64,000 bases of DNA from Tretioscincus oriximinensis (GCA_022410635.1 JAJVDF010000364.1:686673-750672), one strand, 5' to 3'; counted from the stretch's first letter, positions 1 through 11,225 are shown. Notes: generated by a model not told the origin, from the sequence alone. Translations and numbers: made by a program.

Positions 1-1072
1 AGCTCCAGTCCACTTTTCAGAGTACAAGAACACATTTGTGATGTGGCAAAATGCTTTCATTTGACATTCTCTAATGCAGAAAAGACACCTTTGGTTTAAA
101 AAAAGACAAAAGAAATGTTCATTTTGCTGCCATGTTCTTCCATTCTGAAAGTGGACTGTAGATGGAATAAAACTGAGGTGCCACCAGGGCCATAAAGTGC
201 TAAATGAGAAAGTACCAAATTCATTTCCCCTTATCTGATCTGATTTTGAGATGAGCAAAACAGAAAACATTATTTATGCACATCAGGACATGAATTAGAG
301 ACAGTCTTTCTTTCCCTCCTTCCTTCCCTTCCTCCTTCTTCACTTCTTTTTTCTTTCTCTCTCTCAGCCTTTTCTTTCCCCTCCCCCTGAGAAGAGACAC
401 TTTCCTAGGCAGCCCCTCGTTGCTTTTTTCACTTTGGGAGGAATTCCTCTAAAACAATAATAGTGACATTGTTCCTCACTTTGCTGGCGGTTTTATAGGG
501 CTTGCCTTGGAGAAAGGTGACTGTGGAAGCCTCTTGGCCCACATGTGTTTACATAAGGAAATGCATGTGGGTTTTGGGGTGGCGCCTGGTGTCAGCAGCC
601 GCTCTCTGTACTCCTGACCTTGACAGAGCTGCTTTCTTGCTTCTGGGTACATTTACTGCACTCCAGATGTGCGCTGGCTCCAGCGTGGCTGCGGAGCGTC
701 AGGGATCTGGCATCCCCCGGCTCATCGGTCTGTGGGGTAGAATGCCATGGTGGTTGTTTTAAAAGCTGTAATGTTTCTTGGTAACACATCATGATTTATT
801 CAGCTCTTGTTTGACAGAGCTGCTTTATCAAAAGCTCATGTGAAAGGATTTGGGGAGGGGGGTTAGCTAGGAAAAAGGGGAGACATGGTGGAAAGAGAGG
901 AAAAGGAAAGAAATAAAATTCTGCTGCTCCCAATACTCTTAATACCCTTCTGTAGAAAGAAATCTATCTCTTCTACGTACTCGGGATATGTCAGGGTGAG
1001 GCTGAAACAGGTTCCTTGCCCTAGCAAAAGTTTGCACTTTGCTTCTGCCTTTGGAAACACACAGTTTCTGTA
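1..1072. other. No gene recognised
   Basis: AT-rich sequence with a CT-rich tract at 308-395 (CTTCC and CTTTCT runs). Open frames here are short and show no family motifs. Confidence 0.6.
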
Positions 1073-1192
1073 AGAGAAGAAGAAGAAGAAGAAGAAAAAG
1101 AAGAAAAAGAAGAAAAAGAAGAAAAAGAAGAAGAAGAAGAAGAAGAAGAAGAAGAAGAAGAAGAAGAAGAAGAAGAAGAAGAAGAAGAAGAA
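1073..1192. repeat. GAA trinucleotide microsatellite (about 40 units)
   Basis: GAA/AAG units, interrupted by AAA variants in the first third and perfect for the last 70 bp or so. It is the 3' tail (TTC on the minus strand) of the SINE directly to its right. Confidence 0.97.
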
Positions 1193-1470
1193 CTTGGTTC
1201 TTATACCCCGCTTTTCTCACCTTCCAAAGGGACTCAAAGCGGCTTACAAGGATATATTTTTGCCCGAAGGCTCACATTCTATCTTCCCCACCAGGCTGTG
1301 GTGATTCCCATGTATCTACTTGCAGTCAGTTGCAATTTCTTGCAATTCGTGCTTTCGAATAGCTGGGTTGGCTAGAGCTACAGGCTAGTGGAAGGTGCTC
1401 ACCCCTCCCCACGTCCCACACAGGGCTTCGAAACCCCATCTCCCAGACGAGAGACGAAAATCATGAAGCA
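1193..1470 (-). repeat. tRNA-derived SINE, family A, minus orientation
   Basis: On the minus strand the 3' end reads GCCGCTTTGAGTCCCTTTGG then GCGGGGTATAAGAACC and runs into TTC repeats. The head has a B-box-like GTTTCGAAGCC at 1424-1434. Other copies lie at 1.95-2.18, 4.26-4.51 and 48.55-48.81 kb. Confidence 0.8.
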
Positions 1471-1566
1471 GTTTCATGGAAGGAACAAAATAGGACATTT
1501 CGCAACTAAAATGCTGTTCTGCCATGCACTTTTAGTCCTGAAGAACTGGTTTAGTCCAGTCCTTCA

Positions 1567-1855
1567 CGACTGAAGATAGGTAGCAGCCTAGGTAGGTTTA
1601 ACAGAGGGTTAGGCAAGTTCATGGAAACAGAGGGTATAAATAGCTGCTAGGGTGGATGACTTGATACTGCATCTGAAATGGAGCAACAGGAAGGATTCAT
1701 GAAATACCATTTGCAGGGAGTCAAGAACAAGTGAAGATTTTGCCTCTTTCTACTTGAGACTGCCCAGGTGCAATTGGTGAGCCACTGTGTGAGACAGAGT
1801 GCTGGACTAGATGGGCTCCGGCCCAGTTCAGCAGGGATCGTCTTACATTAAGATG
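1567..1855 (+). repeat. CR1 LINE 3' fragment
   Basis: It contains GGGTATAAATAGCTGCTAGG, a GGAGCAACAGGAAGGA block, CCATTTGCAGGGAGTCA and GCTGGACTAGATGGGCTC. The same 3' UTR follows the ORF2 end at 54.66-55.26 kb. Confidence 0.85.
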
Positions 1856-1947
1856 GATTAAAATTGGGTGTTGGAACAGCCATGAAGTCGTCTTTGATGA
1901 CTTAATTCAGAGATGGAAATCAAGAGAGCCAGCAGGCATGGATAGTT

Positions 1948-2182
1948 CAGCCGCTAAGGAAATCGTCTCTCATCTGAGCACCTTCCACTATCCTGTAGCT
2001 CTAGTCAACCCAGATATTTGAAAGCAGGAATTGCACAAAATTGCAACTGACTGCAAGTAGATACATGGGAACCACCACAGTCTGGTGGGGAAAATAGAAT
2101 GTCAGCCTTTGGGCAAAAATATCCTTGTAAGCAACTTTGAGTCCCTTTGAAAGATGAAAAAAGTAGGGTATAAGAACCCAGG
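1948..2182 (+). repeat. tRNA-derived SINE, family A, internally deleted
   Basis: Matches the reversed copy at 1193-1470 from CGTCTCTC onward but lacks about 48 bp that include the B box. It ends in AGGGTATAAGAACC and continues into TTC repeats. With the first copy it makes an inverted pair. Confidence 0.8.
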
Positions 2183-2395
2183 TTCTTCTTCTTCTTCTTC
2201 TTCTTCTTCTTCTTCTTCTTCTTCTTCTTCTTCTTCTTCTTCTTCTCCTTCTTCTTCTTCTTCTTCTTCTTCTTCTTCTTCTTCTTCTTCTTCTTCTTCT
2301 TCTTCTTCTTCTTCTTCTTCTCCTTCTCCTTCTCCTTCTCCTTCTTCTCCTTCTTCTCCTTCTCTTTCTTCTCTTTCTTCTTCTTCTTCTTCTTC
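2183..2395. repeat. TTC trinucleotide microsatellite (about 71 units)
   Basis: Almost pure TTC for 150 bp, then CTTCTC/TTCTCC variants. It is the 3' tail of the family A SINE to its left and directly abuts the family B SINE to its right. Confidence 0.97.
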
Positions 2396-2590
2396 AGTTT
2401 GATGTAGTAGTTAGAGTGTTGGACTCTTAGCTGGTAGTATCCCAGTTCAATTACATACCCTTCCATGAAGCCACTGGGTGACTTTAGAACTCTCTCAGCC
2501 CCACAAGGTATCTGTTGTGGAGAAAGCAACAAAAGCTATGGTGAAAAGGGTGTTATAAATCATCATCAGTATTAGTATTATGTGGTAAGG
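2396..2590 (+). repeat. tRNA-derived SINE, family B (Sauria/ACA-like)
   Basis: The head GTAGTTAGAGTGTTGGACTC is A-box-like and CAGTTCAATTACA is B-box-like, followed by CTGGGTGAC, ACTCTCTCAGCC and a degenerate ATC/ATT tail. The same layout occurs at 23.13-23.45 kb. Sauria SINEs are typical of squamates. Confidence 0.75.
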
Positions 2591-2761
2591 CACATAGTTG
2601 CTGATGTACCATAACTCCTGCCCATTAGTGATACTACCTAGGCTTATTGAGAGTTTCATTTCACTTGTCTTAATGGAATATCCATTAATGTAGACAATCA
2701 CAGCAAGGAACTACAGAACCAAAAGCCTACAATCTAAAAGAAGAGGTTTTGCGAGAAAGTG

Positions 2762-2835
2762 ATTTTTTTTGTAATTTATTTAAGAATTTATATCCCATCC
2801 TTTACGAACAGAAAGAGCTGTGAAACCAGTGCTTA
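2762..2835 (-). repeat. LINE 3'-end fragment
   Basis: TTATTTAAGAATTTATATCCCATCC is the reversed GGGATATAAAT(TAAA) tail shared by reptile CR1/L2-type LINEs. From 2836 to 3212 no gene or recognisable repeat is seen. Confidence 0.45.
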
Positions 2836-3210
2836 TAGTTCAATTCTAATTTAAAAACTTTGGAAGCTCTCACCAACATTTTTTATTCTGTGCATTCCAG
2901 GTGGACACAGTGCTCTGGATCATGATTCACTAGGCTCTTGGTCTGCACATCACTGAAGCCTGCAAAGCTGACATCTGGATAGAGCTGTCCTTGGAACTGA
3001 TTCCAACATAGCAACTAGAGGAAGATTTCTGGATGCACCACATCAAAAGCATTTGTGTGAATGACTCATCTACACAAGGCAACATACTCACATGAGTGCC
3101 GGAATGGCAACTCTCCATAATTGTCTTCAGCTAAGGGAATGAACACATGTAGAAGCCAGAGGCCAGAAGAATAGATCCAAGTATCATTCGCTAGCTTCAG
3201 AAACTTAAAA

Positions 3211-3360
<150 letters not shown>

Positions 3361-3414
3361 AAATACATGTGTAATAAGAAACGGTTCATTCTTTACAAAA
3401 ATATTAATTCCATT

Positions 3415-3484
3415 TGATGATGATGATGAAGATGATGAAGATGATGAAGATGAAGATGATGATGGTGGTGGTGGTGGTGGTGAT
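3415..3484. repeat. GAT/GAA/GGT compound microsatellite
   Basis: GAT units with GAA interruptions, passing into GGT units at 3463, next to the LINE fragment starting near 3494. Confidence 0.9.
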
Positions 3485-3493
3485 AGTTCATAA

Positions 3494-3696
3494 TATAATC
3501 AAGCTGCTGACTGGTACAGGTAGCCAGACACACATCACACCAGTCCTAAAAGAACTTCACTGGCTGCCCATTCACTACCAAGCCCAATTCAAAGTACTAA
3601 CATTGACTTACAAGGCCCTAAAGCAATTTGAACCCCAAATATTTAAAGGAGTGCTTCCTCTCATACAGTATGTACTGGCTGACACTCTTTAAGATA
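3494..3696 (+). repeat. Jockey-superclade LINE ORF2 C-terminal fragment, left half
   Basis: Translates as LLTGTG..HITPVLKELHWLPI then FKVLTLTYKAL, the conserved post-RT C-terminal block of L2/CR1-type LINEs. It is interrupted by the TA-flanked element at 3697-3998 and resumes at 4001. Confidence 0.85.
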
Positions 3697-3998
3697 CAGT
3701 GGTACCTCGGTTCTCGAACGCCTTGAATGTCGACCAAATCGGTGTTCGACCGGCAGATTCCAGAAACTTTTGTCCTGGAATCCGAACACCGATTTGGAAC
3801 TTGAACTTCCTTCGGCGTTCTTTCGGCCAGGCGCGCCTTGCTGACGTCATCAGAGTGCGTTTTTTCGGCCAGGCGCGCCTTGCTGATGTCATCAGTGTGC
3901 GTTTTTTCGGCCCGGCGCGCCTTGCTTCGGTTCTCGAACAAATTGGTTCTCGACCGTCCTCCCGGAACGAATTGTGTTCGAGAACCGAGGTACCACTG
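3697..3998. mobile_element. Tc1/mariner-type MITE, 302 bp, inserted in a LINE
   Basis: Perfect terminal inverted repeats of about 23 bp (CAGTGGTACCTCGGTTCTCG at each end) flanked by TA at 3695-3696 and 3999-4000. A second inverted pair lies inside (ACCGATTTGGAAC against ACCAAATCGGTGTTCGA). The centre carries three 42-bp tandem units. There is no transposase, so it would be non-autonomous. Confidence 0.92.
3824..3925. repeat. 42-bp tandem repeat (2.5 units) inside the MITE
   Basis: CGGCC[A/C]GGCGCGCCTTGCT starts at 3824, 3866 and 3908, exactly 42 bp apart. Each unit has the palindrome GGCGCGCC. Unit 1 has the CRE palindrome TGACGTCA at 3842-3849; unit 2 has TGATGTCA. Confidence 0.9.
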
Positions 3999-4000
3999 TA

Positions 4001-4190
4001 TTTTGGTGCAGCTCTCCTGACAGCCCTACCTCCTTCACTCATCAATGGGGTGTGGACACATTGGAGGGTCTTCTCTGTAACAGCCCCCAGGTTGTGGAAC
4101 TCTTTCCCCTCTGAGGTGCATCAGGCACCTACATTGTACACATTGAGGCATCTGGTGAAGATGCACCTGATCACCCTCATCTTTGGCTTA
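4001..4190 (+). repeat. Jockey-superclade LINE ORF2 C-terminal fragment, right half
   Basis: Encodes FSVTAPRLWNSFPSEVHQAP, the usual C-terminal block of L2/CR1-type ORF2, continuing the fragment at 3494-3696. It ends in C and A homopolymers at 4190-4220. Confidence 0.85.
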
Positions 4191-4261
4191 GCCCCCCCCC
4201 CCCCCAAAAAAAAAAAAAAAATCCCCTCTCTGTTTTATTTTTAATTGTTCTATTTAAAAAT

Positions 4262-4510
4262 AGGGGCACAATGGTGCAGAGCTTAAGAACTGTGGTCTTT
4301 CAATAGAGAGACCAGCATTTGAAGCCCATGTGTCTGCTGTGGAGAAGAGTGAGCACCCTCTACGGGCATTGGCTTCAGCCAACCTAGTTCTTTGAAAGCA
4401 AGAGATTGCAAGTAAATTAACATCACAATTCGATGGGCAAGACAACTTGTAAGCCACTTTGAGTCCCTTTGGGTGAGAAAAGCAGGGTATAAAAAATCCA
4501 CTTCTCCTTC
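4262..4510 (+). repeat. tRNA-derived SINE, family A, full-length-like
   Basis: The head GGCACAATGGTGCAGAGCTT has an A-box-like TGGTGCAGAG. CTTTCAATAGAGAGACC follows, then a degenerate B box (GCATTTGAAGCC). The tail is GTAAGCCACTTTGAGTCCC, GGGTATAAAAA and CTTCTCC units. It is the most complete family A head in the window. Confidence 0.82.
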
Positions 4511-4814
4511 TTCTCCTCATCCTCTGTTTTATGGTTTTTTATTGTGATCCACAGGCTTTGAGGGGGTTTTTTCTGCTTGTTTGGTATATTCTTAACACTC
4601 AGTGCCATTTTAATACAGAATGTGCTTTAAACAGTCACCATCATCTACCAAAGCAACCATATAATATCACAATATATTTCCATTTTGCTATTTTATATTA
4701 TTTTTAAACATTTAAACCCTGTTTCCTTTAATGTGTGTTCTGTCTCAAATACACAGTTCAAAGTCTGATCTGAAATATCATTGTCTACTTCATAACGTAT
4801 CAGATGTTTACACA

Positions 4815-5395
4815 AAATCTATTTTTTTTATTTAATATTGATAATATATTTCCATTGCATTGAATCCCTTCCCCTCCCTCCTTTCCCACCCTCATTATTT
4901 ACATTGACTTATACAGAAAAGTAACATGCAATCATCCTTGTTTTACATATTATATACAATATGGATTTTAAATCTTCTATCTTGAGATAGTATTTGCCTA
5001 AGTAAATAATCTTTCACCGGCTCCCACTTTTGTTTCATTTGTATTATTCTATGTATATTTTCGCTTAGATTTGTCCTCAAAAATCGAAATTCTACCCCCA
5101 TTTTCTCAATGATGTAATCCTGCCACACATTAATTGTTCATTTTGCAGAGTCTTTCCATCCTTTCAAAATTGTAATTTGTGCACATGCCAATAAGCTCTG
5201 CACAATATTCCTTATTTGCGTGTCAGTGATGTTGTCTAGGTCACTTAGAAAAATTGCCATTTTATCTGTTATCATTAGCTTTGAGTTTAAGGTAGAATAT
5301 AAATAAATAATCTCCATACGTTTGGAACACATGAGCCTTTCACAGTGCATGATGAAATAACAATGAAGAAATAATCTATCCTTCATAGAATTATA
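4815..5395 (-). repeat. L1-type LINE ORF2 C-terminus and 3' end
   Basis: On the minus strand: QSLLACAQITILKGWKDSAK, then a stop, VWQDYI, and KQKWEPVKDYL. This is the L1 ORF2 C-terminal layout (Ala-rich helix, WKD, then W..F..YL). The 3' end is the T-rich stretch at 4821-4840 on the plus strand. 5' truncated and decayed. Confidence 0.7.
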
Positions 5396-6441
5396 GACAC
5401 ATCTGCTCTACTGGCCACACAGCACAGGTATTATCCATGGCCAATTGTGTCAGGAAAATGACACGTTGACATGGAATGTACTGGAAGCTCTCTGTAGATC
5501 AGTTACTTCTTCCTTTGGAGTCAGGGAACTAGGATGAGTTCAGAAGAGCACCCAATCATGGAAATAGGCTATCTTCAAGAGTCCTGCAAAATGAAGCTTA
5601 ACTTCAGAACAGTGATGGGTTTCTCCTCCTGTTACCTCCTCCCATGGTGAAGCTAAAATGGACCCGTGTCTATGAGGTAAAGCCAATCACTTTAAAGGGG
5701 TCCCTTGCTGGAGCATTCCTGGGAATGTTTTCCTCCTGGCACAGACTTCTGGGAAACCCTCTGATTTACAGACGTTGTGGCTCCAGGCCACATCTGGCAT
5801 GGCCTAAACAAAGCATACACATGTCGCCATTGAATGGAATGGGGGTAGTTAACACTGTATCCAATCTTCACCTTAAATGTGTCTCCTGGTAAATGCATGG
5901 ATAAATTCTTGCATTTTTCCTTTATAACACTAAAAAAAAATGCCGTAGCCTTTTTCTGCAATTTTTTTGCTTTCCAATCTAGCCTTGAGCTCTTGATATT
6001 CTCAGATAGTCTCCTACTGAAATCCAAACCAGATCCAAACTGCCCTAGTTTTTGAGATCAGACAGCAACATGCTCAGGGTCAAAGGTTTTGTATTTTTTT
6101 TTAATAAACCTGTTTCAATTTATCTGGAAAAATCCTTCTGAAAGTGTTTCATGGACAAGCCCTTCACAGTATTAAAGTTAGAACTCGACCATTATTGGCT
6201 CTGTCTTCTCCCGAGCGTATGCATGTGCACAAATTATGCGTGGGGCACAGGTTTGGTGTGGGGGACATGTACAGACATGTGATTGCTATATTCCGGAATA
6301 TAGCTTCAAAGTGGTTTTTAAGTCGTCGTGTGCATGCAGCCTATGTCTTCCCAGGTTTGCAACCTATAAAGCTTGCATAAGAGTAAAGTTCCCATACAAA
6401 ATCCTGGAGAGAGTTTTGGATCTTTAATGGCTACAAAAGAG
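5396..6441. other. No gene recognised
   Basis: Mixed AT-rich sequence with no codon-like conservation or splice-flanked frame that I could recognise. Confidence 0.5.
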
Positions 6442-6655
6442 TAGGCTGACCAGATGATCTATGTTTTGGGGGGGGGGGTTGAAAACCCATTTTAGGGGTG
6501 CCTCCTGTTTTTTTTTCTGAGGAAAAAAAATTAAAAAACAAAATTCGGAAAAAAAATCTTTTTTTGAAAAAAGTTTCCTCATAAAAAACTGGGAGTCACC
6601 CCCAAACCAGGTTTTCGACGCATACACACCCAAAAAGGGTCATCTGGTCAGACTA
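6442..6655. mobile_element. hAT-type fold-back MITE, copy 1 (214 bp)
   Basis: Begins TAGGCTGACCAGATGATC and ends GGTCATCTGGTCAGACTA; the two halves are inverted almost throughout (GGGGTGCCTCC against GGGAGTCACCCCC). Flanks CAAAAGAG and CGAGAGAA are a decayed 8-bp duplication (5 of 8). Same family as 8691-8891 and 57266-57458. Confidence 0.85.
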
Positions 6656-8277
6656 CGAGAGAAGTTTTCCCAAAGTGCAGTTTCTAACTGGGGTGGAAAT
6701 TCAAACTTCCCCTGTTGCAGTCCAAAGATTCCATTATCTATTCGCTTTTGCTCGTATGAAACCCTTGATACAACTCGAATGGGTTGAGGATCAACCCCAT
6801 TGTTTCTGCAAACTGATGACCTTTTCTCTGCAGCTGTAGCTTCCCATACAGTTCTGCTGATTTCACTTGTTGTTCTCATTGGCAAGGATGGATTCAGGAC
6901 TCCTTAGCTGGATTAGAAATGAGCCTTCTGTAACTTTTATCACAATGGGGGAAAGATGTTGAAACAGGAGATACAAAGGAAAGGGGGTGCAGACCTATCT
7001 GGGTAAGGATCTCACACTAGCTAGTTCACTTCCCAGTTTAAGTAAATAATTCTCATCTCCAAGTCCTCTTGGGGAAAGGAGGGGGTCAGAGAACTAAGCC
7101 TCTTTAGTATTTGGATAATGGCTGGATGTCCAAGAATCTGAAAGTTTCCCAAATGATGTGCTTCAAGAACTTTTCCTTTAGTTTTCACAGGGAAATATAA
7201 AAGCCTATCAATTAATCTATCTTTTATTACACCTCTGGGGCATAGGGAAGATGTTATTTAAACAAGTGGTTCCTATTACCTTCAATTATTTTGTAAAATG
7301 CTTTGCAGTGATTTATAGGCTTCTATTAAACCGACAATACATTTCTCTGCTGCTTGAGGGGATAAATAGCAGTTACCCAAAAGGTTGAGAGAACTGTTTT
7401 GCTTTATATGTATTGTTGGCTGTTTTTTAAATGCAAAAGGGGGGAAATGTATTTCTCCAATAGTTACGAGTGTTTCACCAAGATCATCTTACCATTTTGA
7501 TTCTATGAAGCATTTGATGAGGACAAATTAGGTTGGCCTCAAAAATTCTTCCATTCTGATGTGTTGAACTACAATTCCCACCATCCATAGCATAGAACAT
7601 AAAAATTGCCCTAATAAGTAATTATCAGGGATTCATCTGATACAGCAATTTGCTTTCATAATAGCCACCTAGTCACTGGTGAAAGCCCACATCCCAAATG
7701 TGTACACCGTAAGAAAAAGAAGAGGTTGTTTGTGATTTGCCCTAGGATCTTTAACCTATCTACTATTTAATTTGGACATTGACCCGACCAAGCATTCATT
7801 TTCTTCTGGTGTTGTTAATTTGTTAAGGGTTCCCTGGGGTTTAAAGGAATTTTTTCTAACACAATCATTTTTTATTATTATTCAAATAGCTTTTGTGTTC
7901 ACTTAAGAAAACAATTTAAATATGCTTCATGGGGACAAAAATGTTTATTGAATTTGACATGGATGATCCTCTGGCTTGAAAGGTAAACCCTAGGATCTGA
8001 GAGGAGGTAGATATATTCACTCCTAATATTACATTGTGGGAAAATAGCTCAGTAAGATATTCATGCGTTTTAGGATTGGCGATGAGAGACCAGCTTGATA
8101 AAATAATGGAAAAAGCCTAGTAATACCTACAAGGTAGGGAATCATTGCCACCACAACTAGATGGTCTTTACAAAACTAACCATTTTTTCTTTTCTGGATT
8201 TCACTTCATGATTTAGATTGGGCACAGAAGCTGGAGATTTAAAGAAACATAACTTTTTTTTCACACTAACTACCAAT
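6656..8277. other. No gene recognised
   Basis: Unique-looking intergenic sequence. The short repeat-like motif GAACTACAATTCCCACCATCC is at 7567-7587. No feature is supportable. Confidence 0.5.
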
Positions 8278-8690
8278 TCATATATTTATTTGTTTGTTTA
8301 CCCGAAGGTCTCAAGGCAGCCAACGATAAAAATAACAATACAAAATTGACATATTAAAATAGTATCTGGAAGTGGGAAGAAAAATGGCATTTCTTAAACC
8401 AAAGGCCAGGTTAAAGAGGTGCATCTTTAAAAAGAATACAATGATGGTTACTGATGCACCTGAAGTGGGAGACTATGCTATAGATTTGGGACAACCACTA
8501 AGAAAGCCCTGCCCTGGATTCCCACTACATTTGCTGCTGAGAGGGGTGGTACAACCAGGAGGGCCTCCCCTGCAGATCTTGAGGCATGGGCAGGTTGATA
8601 TGGGAGAAGAAGGGCCCCAAGTTATTTAGGGCTTTATAAGGTAAAGTTAACACCTTGAATTGGGCTCGGTGGCAGCCATTTGCTTCAATG
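8278..8690 (-). repeat. Jockey-superclade LINE 3' UTR fragment
   Basis: Shares GGGCC[C]CAAG..TTTAGGGCTTT, a GTTAA.ACC block and CCTTGAATTG with the LINE at 21.9-23.0 kb. Its reversed 3' end is ATTTATTTGTTTGTTTACCC. The hAT MITE at 8691 is inserted in or next to it. Confidence 0.7.
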
Positions 8691-8891
8691 TAGGCTGTCC
8701 AGATGACCCCTTTTGGGGGGGGTGATTACCCGTTTTGGGGGTGCCTCCCGGTTTTTTCTGAGGGGAAAAAAAACATTTTTTGAAAAAAAACCTTTTTTTG
8801 AAAAACAATTTCCTCAGAAAAAACTGGGAGGCACCCCAAACCGGTTTTCAAACCCCCCCCCCCCCAAAAAAGGGGTCATCTGGTCAGCCTA
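8691..8891. mobile_element. hAT-type fold-back MITE, copy 2 (201 bp)
   Basis: TAGGCTGTCCAGATGACCCC at the left and GGGGTCATCTGGTCAGCCTA at the right. A perfect 8-bp target duplication CTTCAATG lies at 8683-8690 and 8892-8899. 8-bp duplications define the hAT superfamily. The interior is one long imperfect hairpin with no coding capacity. Confidence 0.95.
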
Positions 8892-8899
8892 CTTCAATG

Positions 8900-10940
8900 T
8901 AACTCAGGCTACTCAAGTTGGACTAAATTTATCCATACTGATGCTTACCAGCATCCACCCTCTCACATGGGGGGTGGGGGGTGCAAACAGATGTGGCCCT
9001 GGGCATAGGATTTGGAACACACCCACACTTGTCTCCAAACATCACATTTAAAGCTTTAATTTTGGCTTTGATAGGATTGGGAGCAGGAAATCCATCTTCC
9101 TTCCCTGCAGGCCGCACCCCCAAGTTTTCTAGAACAGTTCCTTATAGAACTGTTCAACCAATGGGCTACAAATATTCTGCATAATAACATATATATTCCG
9201 TCTCCAGGTTTCTGAAGCATCCAGGACACACACTATTCAAACAGGGCTTTGAATTTAAACATTCAGTGCTTGCAATTGTAGCAATCTGTTGTTTGCATCT
9301 AGAGTGAATAGGTTTTCGCTTGTCAGCTAACCTGAAACTCGTTACCTTGGCTGAGAGTTGCATACACAAGCACCCACTTGACCTGTGGGGGAAAAAAAGT
9401 CTGAAGTCAAACCACAGTGTTAAACTTGATCACCTGCTAATCTTTGCAGGTCAAATTGCTGTTTAAAGATATCACCTGCAGGACTAAGCAATGATAAACT
9501 GGTGGAGCTCTTTGAACAGAGAAAAGGCAGNGGAGAATCCATTTGGGTTCTTTCCATAAAGAATCTTATTATGGGACTAATGGATAAGCACGCAAAATCA
9601 GGCTTGGTTTGCGCAATTGGGCACTCAAAGCGGCAGTGGGGGAAGGTTGGTCCTAGCTCACCCTGGCTCCTGGCCCCTGGCCCCTGATGCAGCTGGCACA
9701 GGAAGGTACCACCCAGGTACCTGGCAGTGGCATGGCCATTGGCGGGTGGCAACAGATGTGGCTGGGTGCCGAAGGCTGCCTTTTCCACCACGTTGGATGG
9801 ATGGCCAGGCAGCCTAAGGTGCCATTGCCATAAGCGCATACTCAGTGAGTTTGAAGTTCCTTGTCATTAGTCCATAATGACCAATGACAGAGCTTGGAAT
9901 GTTGAAATCGTCAATGTGCATCTTAATAATAGAGAGATATCTTGGAATTGGGCTTTACCATCAAGTTGTTAGTGTAGACTATGGCAGCTCCATTTCTCAT
10001 CAACAACAAACCCATGTCAAAATAGTACTTGTTCCTGAATGAGCTAGTTTTTAAGCTATGCTATAATAGCCCCAGCTAGGACAGCTGTGGGGTTGCATGT
10101 TTGACTTCTTCCAGGCTAGCAGAGAGTCCTCTTCAGATAGACCACCTCAAGTCCTAGATTCTTAATAATTCAGAAGCACACAGCTGGGCAAATGAACTTA
10201 GGGAAGGTCTACACAATCTCTCTAAAGACTATTAGGGCTGATCTCTAGACACATTTATTTACAATATGTATCTATAACTGATCAGCTGAATGCAATGCAG
10301 TGCTTGGAACGCTAGTGAAAAGGTTGTAGCCATTTCTTACAGTGTCAGACCTTGCAAGCTACCTTCTAAAGGGAATAATTGATGTTGAAAGAGGTGTCCA
10401 GTAAAGATTTGCCCCAATTTCCCTGTGCATTTGTGAATGACGCCAGATCTACAAAGCTGCCTCTCTTGAAGTTTCCTGATAAACGAGGGTTATCACATGT
10501 TATCCAGAAACACGAACCGGCTCTTTAACAGCTGACATGTTCCTGCAGAAACAACCAGCCTAGGGAGAAAAGAAAACAAAATTCCCTTAGTCACAGGAGA
10601 TGTTTGAAGCTCCTGCATGGTCCTACTGTCTTGCCATCAAGCCAACGGCAGAGGACAAAGATCGATCCACTACCACCCCCATATTCCATCTATGAGATGG
10701 GGGTGGGGGACAGAGAGATTGAGCTTCTTCCCATACATTAGCTAGGCAGCACAGTGGTAGGATAGGGAGAAGTGGGCTTCTGTTTACAAATCTCTTGTTC
10801 TAAATATGGCAACCCTCACAGCCGTCTTTCACTGCATGCAAATGATATTGACTCAAAGCACTGTGTGGGAGCTTTCCTCTTCTCCTTAGGCCAGTTGTTT
10901 TGGTGGAATATAATGGCTGTTAAAAAGCTGGTACACATTC
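8900..10940. other. No gene recognised
   Basis: Intergenic; includes an unresolved base at 9531 and a GC-richer patch at 9600-9830 without coding signatures. Confidence 0.5.
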
Positions 10941-11150
10941 CTGGAAGTAAATACCGGAAGTGACATCAAAATGATATCACTTCCAGTAAAATGGCTGCAC
11001 CCAGGTTTAGGGGATTTTCTGGTGCAACCCTGCATGAGATCTCACATCTCGTGCAAGGGTATACTATCTCATGGATTGCATGAGATTCCCGTGCAGCTCC
11101 CAAGATTGTACCAGCCTTCAGGAGATCAAACTGTCTTGAGCGAGAAGGTA
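10940..11150. repeat. Dispersed repeat (copy also at 25.53-25.80 kb)
   Basis: CTGGAAGTAAATACCGGAAG, TCGTGCAAGGGTATACTATC and ATTGCATGAGAT...GCAGCTCCCAA align with CTGGAAGTAAATGCCAGAAG, TTGTGCAATGATACACAATC and the matching block at 25.53-25.69 kb. Contains the inner inverted motif GCATGAGATCTCACATCTCG. Class unknown; probably a DNA transposon relic. Confidence 0.6.
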
Positions 11151-11175
11151 CAGAAACATTCAGAAAGGTGCCTGT

Positions 11176-11225
11176 CCTAGGCTCTTTCTGCACTGAGCTT
11201 TATTTTGGGACATACAATATGGTTT
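11176..11225. repeat. Single arm of the GCACTGAG fold-back MITE family
   Basis: TCTTTCTGCACTGAGCTTTA then TTTTGGGACATAC matches the arms of the fold-backs at 15541, 44971 and 57537. No opposite arm was found nearby. Confidence 0.5.

Noticed and set aside
2005..2532. 175-codon minus-strand frame rich in Lys
   Set aside because: It is the translation of the TTC microsatellite and SINE tails; no start context or family similarity.
3699..4244. 181-codon frame with RRAGPKKR-like or ARLADVI repeats
   Set aside because: Comes from the 42-bp tandem units of the MITE and LINE flanks; not conserved as protein.
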